Positions 1 through 7,521 of a stretch of DNA of 64,000 bases are shown in pieces. The first letter of the stretch is position 1, and each line of letters begins with the position of its first letter. The translations under genes and the position numbers were made by a program. The notes beneath the pieces were generated by a model. It did not search any database and was not told the DNA's origin. It saw only the letters and a list, made by a program, of their open reading frames with translations. The DNA is from Luteolibacter sp. Y139 (lineage in GTDB: Bacteria; Verrucomicrobiota; Verrucomicrobiia; Verrucomicrobiales; Akkermansiaceae): positions 186,001-250,000 of the forward strand of contig NZ_JBBUKT010000005.1 in NCBI RefSeq assembly GCF_038066715.1. Reading direction: 5' to 3'.

Positions 1-1
1 G

Positions 2-634
2 AAGTCAGCGCTGAAAGTCTGGCGACGCGATCTGCGCGCGGCAGGCCTCAAGGAAAACGCGTTGTTAGGCGAGCTGGAGTGCCATCTGATAGACGCGATG
101 GAAGAGCTGGTCGCCGGGGGCATGACGGCAGAGGAAGCATTCCTTTCCGCCTCCCGGAGCATTGGCACAGTCCAAGTGTTAGGGGCCGAATTTGGAAAGA
201 TCGAGTGGGTCCATGATGAGCGGAAACGCCGCGAGGCGAAGATCTGTTTTCTGACGCTTCTGGCTTTATTCACGCTCGGGATGAGTGTGGCGATGCTGGT
301 TGCTCCGGAGATTTCGGATGGCCAGCGGGCTTCCGGGATGATGGCCATCATGAGCCTGCCGGGTCTTGTTTTCGCGGGGCGGGCTTTGTTTGCGGCGATG
401 CCTGTGCGCCGTTTCAAAACCGCGATCCTAAGCGGGGCCGGGATGCTGGCGCTCGCGTGGAGTTGTCACGAGGCATGGCTGCTGAGGGCGGACGAGATCT
501 TGTTTGGAGAATCCATGGCAGTGCTGTTGTGGGCGGTCTGCCCGGCCTGGGGGTTGATGGCCGGTGTTCACTGGGGAATTCAAGCCGCCGTGCAGAAGCA
601 CGCGGGGAATGCGGCGAATCCCGTCCTTCACTGA
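2..634 (+). CDS. HAAS/permease-prefix-type membrane protein (5' partial)
   Basis: The reading frame is open from base 2, so the true start lies outside the window. The first ~55 visible residues (W-R-R-D-L-R-A-A-G-L, then E-L-E-C-H-L-I-D-A-M-E-E-L and A-F-L-S-A-S-R-S-I-G) match the helical pattern of the HAAS or permease-prefix domain, usually an N-terminal sensor module of PadR-linked membrane proteins. About four hydrophobic helices follow. The stop codon lies one base before the ATG of the next gene, so translational coupling is likely. The family match comes from the pattern alone; the function is unknown. Confidence 0.75.
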   Translation, partial: KSALKVWRRDLRAAGLKENALLGELECHLIDAMEELVAGGMTAEEAFLSASRSIGTVQVLGAEFGKIEWVHDERKRREAKICFLTLLALFTLGMSVAMLVAPEISDGQRASGMMAIMSLPGLVFAGRALFAAMPVRRFKTAILSGAGMLALAWSCHEAWLLRADEILFGESMAVLLWAVCPAWGLMAGVHWGIQAAVQKHAGNAANPVLH

Positions 635-635
635 G

Positions 636-2315
636 ATGATCAACATCAAGCGTCCGCCATTCGCACTGCTGGTTCTTCTCGGTCTTGCTACGGTATCCAT
701 CGTAGTTGCCGCAGGGGATCCGCCGGGCAGTGAAGCCCTGCAAAAAGTCCTGGATGAACGCCTCAGTACCGATGGGGCGGGTGGCGCGATGCTGGTGGCG
801 CGGGAGGGGAAGATCCTGTTTTCCCGCGGCTACGGTCTCGCGGATCGGGAGGGAAAGGCGGCGGCTACTCCGGATACCCGCTTTCGCATCGGGTCAGTGA
901 CCAAGCAATTCACGGCGGCTGCGATTCTCCATCTCGCGGAGCAGGGATGTCTCTCGATCGAAGATCCGCTCTCGAAGTATTTTCCAAGCTACCCGGGTGG
1001 CGAGAAGATCACGCTGCGCCAGCTGCTCAACCATACCTCGGGACTTCACAGCTATACGGAGCAGGAGGGCTTTGCAGAGAAAGTCGGCAAGCCGATCAAG
1101 CCGGCCGACCTGATCGCGTGGTTTCAGAATGCGCCGCCGGATTTCCCGCCGGGAGAACAGTTCCGCTACTCTAACAGCGGCTACTTCTTGCTCGGCGAGA
1201 TCGTGGCAAAAGTTTCCGGCCAGTCCTTCGGTGACTATCTGGATCACACGTTCTTCGGCCCGCTGGGGATGCACGATACCGGCCTGTGGCTGAACGCGAC
1301 TCCGCCGGCGAATGCAGCGAAGGGCTACAGCTTCGACGGAAAGGAATTCAAGCCGGCACCCGAGTGGGACATGAGCTGGGCAGGGGGCGCGGGCGAACTT
1401 TATTCGACGACGTCCGATCTGTGGCGATGGACCGAAGCGCTCCAGGGGGGCAAGGTGCTGGATGCCGGAAGCCTGAAGGCCGCGCGGAGTGAGTTCACCG
1501 TGCCGAAGAAAGAGACGCAGGTGCTTCGCTACGGGATGGGTCTTTTTCATACCGAGATCGAATGGATGCCAGCGATCGGGCATACCGGCGGGCTACCGGG
1601 TTATCTCAGTTCGGTGATGTGGCTGCCGGATTCGCAGGTGACCCTGGTGGTTCTGAGCAATGCGATGCCGCCGCGGCCGGGTTCGAGTCCGGATGAGCTT
1701 CTGGCGCTTGCGGCGCGGAGTTTTCTCCAGGGTGAGATCGCGGCTCACGCTCCCAAGGTGGACGCGGCGATCCTTCCCGCGATCTATCCGAGTTACGCGG
1801 GCCGCTATCAGTATCCCGGCGGAGTTCAGAACATCACCGTGGAGCAGGGGAAGATCTTCGCGCAGCTAGGGGAGCAGCCGCGTTTTGAAATCCTGCCATG
1901 CGGGCCTGACGCGTTCTTCTATCCGTCTGTGGCGGCGCGGATTGTTTTCGAGCATGATCCGAAAACCCATGCGGTGATCTCGCTGGCTCACACGCAGAAC
2001 GGCGTCACCTTCAAAGCGCCGAAGCTGGGCGACGAGCCGGCGTCGGTGACGCTGGGCAATGAGGTGCTGGATGCTTTCACCGGGAAATACCAATACGGCC
2101 CGCAGGCGGTGCTGACGGTGACGCGGCGGGAAAACCAGCTCTATGCCAAGCTAACCGGGCAGCCGGAATTCCCGATTTTCCCGAAGTCGGATCATGAGTT
2201 CTTCTGGAAGGCGGTGCCTGCCAGCGTGGAGTTCGTTCGGGGAGGAGATGGTGCGGTGGAGAAGGCGATCCACCATCAGGGCGGGGCGACGTTGAATGCG
2301 CCCAGGCAGAAGTGA
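636..2315 (+). CDS. Serine beta-lactamase-like hydrolase with DUF3471-like tails
   Basis: A 559-residue exported serine hydrolase of the class C beta-lactamase/penicillin-binding fold. The ATG at 636 gives a clean signal peptide; an upstream in-frame extension to 564 overlaps the previous gene and is unlikely. Visible motifs are S-V-T-K (the SxxK nucleophile), Y-S-N (the YxN motif) and H-T-G-G in place of the KTG box. After about residue 360 there are two similar ~90-residue blocks (Y-A-G-R-Y-Q-Y and F-T-G-K-Y-Q-Y) that look like tandem DUF3471 domains. Related proteins are esterases, D-aminopeptidases or peptidases; the substrate cannot be told from sequence. Confidence 0.88.
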   Translation: MINIKRPPFALLVLLGLATVSIVVAAGDPPGSEALQKVLDERLSTDGAGGAMLVAREGKILFSRGYGLADREGKAAATPDTRFRIGSVTKQFTAAAILHLAEQGCLSIEDPLSKYFPSYPGGEKITLRQLLNHTSGLHSYTEQEGFAEKVGKPIKPADLIAWFQNAPPDFPPGEQFRYSNSGYFLLGEIVAKVSGQSFGDYLDHTFFGPLGMHDTGLWLNATPPANAAKGYSFDGKEFKPAPEWDMSWAGGAGELYSTTSDLWRWTEALQGGKVLDAGSLKAARSEFTVPKKETQVLRYGMGLFHTEIEWMPAIGHTGGLPGYLSSVMWLPDSQVTLVVLSNAMPPRPGSSPDELLALAARSFLQGEIAAHAPKVDAAILPAIYPSYAGRYQYPGGVQNITVEQGKIFAQLGEQPRFEILPCGPDAFFYPSVAARIVFEHDPKTHAVISLAHTQNGVTFKAPKLGDEPASVTLGNEVLDAFTGKYQYGPQAVLTVTRRENQLYAKLTGQPEFPIFPKSDHEFFWKAVPASVEFVRGGDGAVEKAIHHQGGATLNAPRQK

Positions 2316-2345
2316 GTGTGGACCACGATGGGGGCGATGCGGGAG

Positions 2346-2455
2346 TCGCACGATGCGGATGGTGGGCGCTGGTTGGCGAGGGTCGTGGACGCGGTGCTAC
2401 ATTTGATGGGGGGACGACTGCATGGTCGTGTCGACGGAACGTCGACACCCCTTAG
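2346..2455. repeat. Composite intergenic repeat module, copy 1 (degenerate)
   Basis: A diverged copy of a module seen several times here. A block starting CGCACGATGCGG (2346) leads to GGACGCGGTGCTACA. It is followed by a left hairpin (ACGAC...GTCGT, 2412-2429) and a right hairpin with 9-bp arms GTGTCGACG/CGTCGACAC around GAA (2428-2448), then the tail CCCCTTAG. It sits just past the 3' end of the leftward ELWxxDGT gene. Confidence 0.8.
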
Positions 2456-2475
2456 GGTTGGGACGCTGGCGCGTC

Positions 2476-5148
2476 TCAATCTTGCGGGAGGTCAATGGAG
2501 AAGAGTTCCCAGTCGACGTCATTGCGATGGGCGGTGAAGTAGAGCTTGCCGTCCATGACCTTGAGGGCGGTGGGTGTGCTGCTTTCTTCGCCGGGCTCGA
2601 TGTCGGCGACGAGGACGGTGCCGGCTTCGGTGCCGTCGCTGCGCCAGAGTTCGTTGCCGTGGGCGAGATCGTAGGCGGTGAAGTAGATCTGGTTGCCGAC
2701 GACGAGGATGTTATCGGGGGAGGAGCCGAGGATGCCGGGCCCGATGTCCTTCACCTTTCGCGTGCCAGCGGAGGTGCCGTTGGTGACCCATAGCTCGGCA
2801 TTGCCGAAGTTAGGAAGTCCATCGTCCTCCTCGGGGCAATAGAAGAGCTGGGAACCGACCGGGAAGGCACCGCTGCTGGCACTAAAGCCGATGGTCTGCC
2901 CGATCATGTCGTCGCGGACGGGGCGGGTGCCGGTGGCATCGTGGCACCACCAGCGGACGCCGATGTTTTCGGGTTCGTCCGGTTGGCGGGCGCGGAAGAG
3001 GGCCTTGTCGCCGAGATCGAACGCCTTCGAGACCATGTTCGTTTCGAAGATGGCGGAAGGGGAGACGGGGATGGTGCCTTCGGTGGTGCCGTCGCTTTGC
3101 CACAGCTGGACGTCGTCGCCATGTCTCGCGAAGAGGAGCAGCTGACCACCGGCCACGGAGAGGTGCGAGGCGGTGGGCCAGAAGGGATTGTTCCATGAAC
3201 CCTCCACCCACACGGTGCCTTCTTCAGTGCCATCGCTGCGCCAGAGGACGGTGTGGGCACGATCAGTGGAGAGGAAATAGAGGCTGCCCTGGAAGGTCAC
3301 GAGCGTCCCGCCATCCGGGTCGGCATAGGAGACGCGGGAGGTGCCGGCCTTGGTTCCATCCGTCTTCCACAGGGATGACTCGGCCGAGTAGTACCAGGTG
3401 TCACCGAGCTTCACGAAGTCAGTCACGTAGCCATCATTGGATCCCGGGTGCGACGAATGATCGGCCAAGAGACGGGTGCCCTTCGCGGTGCCATCGGTGA
3501 TCCATAGCTGGCTGGACTCGTAGATGAAGAGAGCTCCGTGGGGAGTGGTGCCGCAGAAGCCGGCTTCCCAATCGGGATGTTCCGGTCTCTTCGGCCTCCA
3601 GATGGCGCGGGTGCGGCTGCCATCGGGGGCAATGGACCAGAGCTCGCGGCGATCTCCGGTCCAGACGAAGGAGACGATGTTCCCGCCAGCCATTTCATAG
3701 GAGTCGGGCTCGTAGTGGTCCTCGATGCCGAGGGCGGTGGATTTCTCGGGCTGGGTGAGAGGCACGGGCTTGGGCTTCTTGCCGGTGATGGCGAAGAGGG
3801 TTTCATCCGGCGTATTGTCCCCGCTGGTGAAGAAGAAGCCGGAGTCGGTACCGGTGAGAGTGTAGCCCCCGCTTGCGGCCGGGCCTTTCACGCGGCGGGT
3901 GCTGGCGGGATCGCCCTGGGTGCGCCAGAGGACGGACTTGTAGGAGGCATGGACATCCACTTCGTGGAAGTAGAGGTAGTCCCCGGTGCCCCACATGTAG
4001 GGGGATGGGTAGTATGACGGCGCGGAGGACGAGAGCCGTGTGGTGCCGGCGGCGGTGCCATCGGTGCGCCAGAGTTCATTGATATTCTGATCTGTGCGGG
4101 AGCGGAAATAGAGGGCGTCTTTCCAAAGCGTGAAGGATGCGCCCACGACTGACTCGGTGCCGTGGTCATCTAACAGGGCGATCTGACGGGTGCCGGCGGC
4201 GGTGCCGTCGGAGGCCCAGAGTTCGCTGCTGTTCTGGCGGAGGAAGAACAGTTCATCGCCGAGTGCGATGGCGTGCTCGAGCCAGTCCGATGCGGGATGC
4301 TGGGGTGAATCGATGCGGGTGAGATCGCCTCCATTCGCCGGGCCGGACCAGAGTTCATGAGTGCCGGAGGCGGGTGCGATATCCACGAAGAGGTGAGTGC
4401 CGGCGAGTGCGAGATGGGCGGGCGTGCCGGTGGTGATGGTGAGCACTTTCGCGGTGCCTGCCACGGTGCCATCGCTGCGCCAGACTTCATTTCCACTCGC
4501 GATGAAGTAGCACCATGGGCCGGTGGTGGCGTAGGCGGTGGGTTGCGCGAAGCGGTCGTTGCCGTCGCCATTGATGGGATTCAGCGTCCACGTGCCGGCT
4601 GCGGTGCCATCGGTGAAGAGAAGTTCGCGGGTGGCGTTTCCATCGACTTCGGTCTGCTCGAAGAAGACGCCGGTGGTGGTGCCGGCCTTCAGTTGAAGTT
4701 GGGCGCGCATGGGTGGTGCCGGGACCACGTATGCCTGCACGGTGCCGGCCTCGGTGCCGTCGGTGACCCAGATCTTGTCACCGGTAGCCCAGCTATCGCG
4801 ATGGAAGGCGACCTTGGTGCCATCGGCGAAGGGGAGAGGCTGATTGGGATGAGATCCTCCCGGTCCGGGCACCACGTCCTTGAGAAGGTGGGTGCCGGCG
4901 GGTGTGCCATCGCTGATCCATGGCTCGGAGCCGTAGGCGAAGGTGCTCTGCACGAACAGGGCGCGATTGCCCAGTGGCACGGCCCAGTCGATGGAGGCGG
5001 AGTAGTCGCCGGGTGCGCGGTTGAGGTCCTTGACCAGCTTTGCAGTTTGCTCCTGGGCGGGTGCGGGGGTGCCGGTGAACGTGAATGCGGCCGCGAGGAC
5101 GGTGAGGAGGAGCGAGGACGCGCGTGAGGAGCGGGGCGCAGGGATCAT
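2476..5148 (-). CDS. ELWxxDGT repeat protein, paralogue 1
   Basis: An exported protein of 890 residues. The ATG at 5148 is preferred because it begins a standard signal peptide ending A-P-A-Q; a longer reading to 5247 adds only a proline-rich stretch. The mature part is about 16 repeats of ~52 residues with the signature E-L-W-x-x-D-G-T-x-x-G-T, matching the ELWxxDGT family. Some repeats are degenerate at fixed places (W-R-T-Q-G-D-P-A-S-T, P-D-G-S-R-T-R), and the same places are degenerate in the three paralogues, so whole genes were duplicated. The repeats probably form beta-propeller-like blades. The molecular role is unknown; surface or secreted location is inferred. No Shine-Dalgarno is visible. 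Confidence 0.9.
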   Translation of the reverse strand: MIPAPRSSRASSLLLTVLAAAFTFTGTPAPAQEQTAKLVKDLNRAPGDYSASIDWAVPLGNRALFVQSTFAYGSEPWISDGTPAGTHLLKDVVPGPGGSHPNQPLPFADGTKVAFHRDSWATGDKIWVTDGTEAGTVQAYVVPAPPMRAQLQLKAGTTTGVFFEQTEVDGNATRELLFTDGTAAGTWTLNPINGDGNDRFAQPTAYATTGPWCYFIASGNEVWRSDGTVAGTAKVLTITTGTPAHLALAGTHLFVDIAPASGTHELWSGPANGGDLTRIDSPQHPASDWLEHAIALGDELFFLRQNSSELWASDGTAAGTRQIALLDDHGTESVVGASFTLWKDALYFRSRTDQNINELWRTDGTAAGTTRLSSSAPSYYPSPYMWGTGDYLYFHEVDVHASYKSVLWRTQGDPASTRRVKGPAASGGYTLTGTDSGFFFTSGDNTPDETLFAITGKKPKPVPLTQPEKSTALGIEDHYEPDSYEMAGGNIVSFVWTGDRRELWSIAPDGSRTRAIWRPKRPEHPDWEAGFCGTTPHGALFIYESSQLWITDGTAKGTRLLADHSSHPGSNDGYVTDFVKLGDTWYYSAESSLWKTDGTKAGTSRVSYADPDGGTLVTFQGSLYFLSTDRAHTVLWRSDGTEEGTVWVEGSWNNPFWPTASHLSVAGGQLLLFARHGDDVQLWQSDGTTEGTIPVSPSAIFETNMVSKAFDLGDKALFRARQPDEPENIGVRWWCHDATGTRPVRDDMIGQTIGFSASSGAFPVGSQLFYCPEEDDGLPNFGNAELWVTNGTSAGTRKVKDIGPGILGSSPDNILVVGNQIYFTAYDLAHGNELWRSDGTEAGTVLVADIEPGEESSTPTALKVMDGKLYFTAHRNDVDWELFSIDLPQD

Positions 5149-5182
5149 GAGAAGAGAAGCTGGGGGGAAGGAGATGAGAGGC

Positions 5183-5247
5183 GAGATAACTCGTGGGGAT
5201 GCGGGGGGAAGCGGAGGGAGTCTTGGGATGGGCGGGAGGGATGGCAA
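5183..5247 (-). promoter_or_regulatory. ELW-gene upstream module, copy 1 (weak)
   Basis: On the minus strand, TTGCCA (5242-5247) lies 16 bp from a poor -10 candidate, and the palindrome-like GAGATAACTC (5183-5192) lies about 35 bp before the start of paralogue 1. It shares its layout with the modules of the other three paralogues but lacks their upstream TTCAC direct repeat. The inverted repeat GCAAGCGCTTGC overlaps the -35 candidate. Confidence 0.45.
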
Positions 5248-5417
5248 GCGCTTGCGCTTTGGTTAGGGGTGGGATTGATGGGGCGGCCGGATCCAATAAT
5301 GGCTGTTCAACGGGGCCTGGGAGTCTAGTCTGCGCTTAGTTCCGAGCCTGGGGATTCTCATGATGTGAGGGTGCCGGTGGCGGATGGGTTCTGACATTTC
5401 TCCTGCTCTCTGCTTCC

Positions 5418-7382
5418 ATGAATCTGGTTCGCTCTCGTGTGTCCCGCTCCGTGGCGGTGGGTTCGGTTTCCGTTTTGCTCTTCGGGTTTTCGGTGGCGAT
5501 GGCGGTCACTCCGGCGACGATCTATCAGATCAAGTCGGGCGTGATTCCAGCGGGCGAGTCGGTATCGCTGAATGATGCGCTGGTGACGGCACGCTGCAAT
5601 GAGGGGTGCTTCCTGCAGGTGAAGCCGGGCGATGTGGGGTACATGGGGACGGACTATTCGGGGATCTTCGTGGTGGGGAATTTCGCGGTGTCGGCGGGGC
5701 AGCGGATCCAGATCCCGGCGGCCACGATCGCATTGGCCGGCGGCGAGACGAGGCTGGTGGATGCGACGCCGGTGATCACCAGTGCGGTGAGCGAGGCGCT
5801 GCCTGCGCCGGTGGTGGTGACGGCGGCGGAGATCGCGACCGGGGGCACGCGGAGCTACACGCTGGAGGGCGTGGTGGTGCAGGTGAACCAGGTGACGGTG
5901 GCTTCGCTGGATCCTGCGGGAAATGAATTCCTGGTGGATGCGGGATTGCGGGTGGATGACTTGTTTTACCTGGCCAGTCCGTTTCCGTGGGAGGGGCAGA
6001 CGTATGTGAGCATCGCGGGGGCGCTGGCGATGCGTGACGGGCTTGCGAAAGTGGAACCGCGCGCGGCTGCGGATCTCGTGACTTCCGCGGGATCGCCGCC
6101 GAATGCGACGCTGAAGAGCTACCAGCAGTGGGCGGCAGATGCCTTTCTAACAGATGAGAATGCGCTGGCCTGGGCAGAGCCCCGCCATGACGGGGTGGCG
6201 AACCTTTTGAAGTATGCCTTCAACCTGGATGGGACGATCCCGGATGTGCGGGTGGTGACGCCGGGCAGCGGGAGCCGGGGGCTGCCTGCGATCCGCCGGA
6301 CGGGCAGTGGAGCGGGTGCGACGATGAGCGTGGAGTATGTGCGGCGGCGGAATTCCGGGCTGATCTACACGCCGCAGCATGGAGCGACGCCGGGTGCGTA
6401 TGTTCCCTTCAGTGCTGCGGAATCGGTGACGGTGATCGATGGCACCTGGGAGAGGGTGGTGGTGGCGGAGCCTCTGGGGAGCACGCCGCCGGACCGGCTC
6501 TTCGCGTGTGTAAATGTGGAGCTGCCGGCGGGTCCGGATGCGGGGGGATTCGCGCTGACGCCGAACGTGGTGACGATTTTACCGGATGAGAGCACGGTGC
6601 TGACGGTCACGCTGGCGGCACCGGCGGTGGCGGACACGACGATCAGCCTGAGCACTTCCAATCCAGCGCTGGGGACAGTGTCTGGCAGCGTCGTGGTGCC
6701 GGCAGGGCAGTCTGCGGGGACGTTTCCCTTCACTGGCAATGGGGCCGCGGGTGAGGTGATGGTGACGGCGAGCCTGGGGGCATTTTCCCACCAGACGCTG
6801 CTGACGCTGGCGACTCCCCCAGTGGCCAATCACCTGGTGATCAATGAGGTGGACTACGACAATCCGGGGGCCGACGCGACGGAGTTCGTGGAGATTTACA
6901 ATCCGACCGCGTCTTCCATCAGCCTGGCGAACCTGATGCTTGTATTCATCAACGGGGCGAACGGGAATGAATACTACCGGGCGAATCTGGCTGCGGCCGG
7001 GAGTATCCCGGCGAATGGCTATCTGGTGATCGCAGGCGGTGGCGTGACGGTGCCTGCTCCGGCGGTGCGCTACACGCCGCCGCTATGGCTGAGCCAGGAC
7101 ATGATCCAGAATGGAGCTCCGGACGGACTGCTGCTGCTGGATACTTCCACGCAGCAGGCGGTGGACTCGCTGTCCTATGAAGGCAGCGTCACGGCGGGGA
7201 GGGTGACGGGCGTGCCTGGCACGTTCAATCTGGTGGAGGGTTCGCCGCTGCCGGCGAGCGTGGCTGACGGCAATACCCCCGCGACGGGCAGCCTGGGCCG
7301 CGTGCCGAATGGGAGTGATACGGATAATGCTGCGGTGGATTGGAAGATTTACGCGACTTCGAGTCCGGGGACGGCGAATTGA
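5418..7382 (+). CDS. Secreted lamin-tail-domain protein
   Basis: A 654-residue exported protein, the only rightward gene within the ELWxxDGT cluster. It has a signal peptide (~28 residues). The first ~200 residues look like OB-fold or beta-rich regions. Near residue 255 is N-L-L-K-Y-A-F-N-L-D-G, a motif common in verrucomicrobial secreted proteins. An Ig-like stretch lies at ~375-470. A lamin-tail domain follows at ~475-600 (H-L-V-I-N-E-V-D-Y-D-N-P-G-A-D, then E-F-V-E-I-Y-N-P). Lamin-tail domains occur on extracellular nucleases and surface proteins; no catalytic domain is evident. The 5' ends of this gene and paralogue 1 diverge with a 269-bp gap. Confidence 0.82.
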   Translation: MNLVRSRVSRSVAVGSVSVLLFGFSVAMAVTPATIYQIKSGVIPAGESVSLNDALVTARCNEGCFLQVKPGDVGYMGTDYSGIFVVGNFAVSAGQRIQIPAATIALAGGETRLVDATPVITSAVSEALPAPVVVTAAEIATGGTRSYTLEGVVVQVNQVTVASLDPAGNEFLVDAGLRVDDLFYLASPFPWEGQTYVSIAGALAMRDGLAKVEPRAAADLVTSAGSPPNATLKSYQQWAADAFLTDENALAWAEPRHDGVANLLKYAFNLDGTIPDVRVVTPGSGSRGLPAIRRTGSGAGATMSVEYVRRRNSGLIYTPQHGATPGAYVPFSAAESVTVIDGTWERVVVAEPLGSTPPDRLFACVNVELPAGPDAGGFALTPNVVTILPDESTVLTVTLAAPAVADTTISLSTSNPALGTVSGSVVVPAGQSAGTFPFTGNGAAGEVMVTASLGAFSHQTLLTLATPPVANHLVINEVDYDNPGADATEFVEIYNPTASSISLANLMLVFINGANGNEYYRANLAAAGSIPANGYLVIAGGGVTVPAPAVRYTPPLWLSQDMIQNGAPDGLLLLDTSTQQAVDSLSYEGSVTAGRVTGVPGTFNLVEGSPLPASVADGNTPATGSLGRVPNGSDTDNAAVDWKIYATSSPGTAN

Positions 7383-7414
7383 GGGGGCTTTTGCTGTGAG
7401 ATGGATTGGGGGTC

Positions 7415-7521
7415 TCACGATGCGGCTTGTGGCCGCTAGTCAGCGACGGTCATAGACCGACGCTGCATTGTTAGAGGGGACGACTGCGTCGTTGTGTCGA
7501 CAGAATGTCGACACTCCTTAG
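7415..7521. repeat. Composite intergenic repeat module, copy 2
   Basis: CACGATGCGGC...GGCCGC (a short hairpin), then CGACGGTCATAGACC...GCATTG, then a left hairpin ACGAC...GTCGT and a right hairpin with arms GTGTCGACA/TGTCGACAC around GAA (7494-7514) and the tail TCCTTAG. The A/T change on both arms relative to the other copies is compensatory, so the hairpin itself is conserved. The tail overlaps the TAA stop of paralogue 2. A TCTAACA motif lies inside at 7469-7475. Confidence 0.85.
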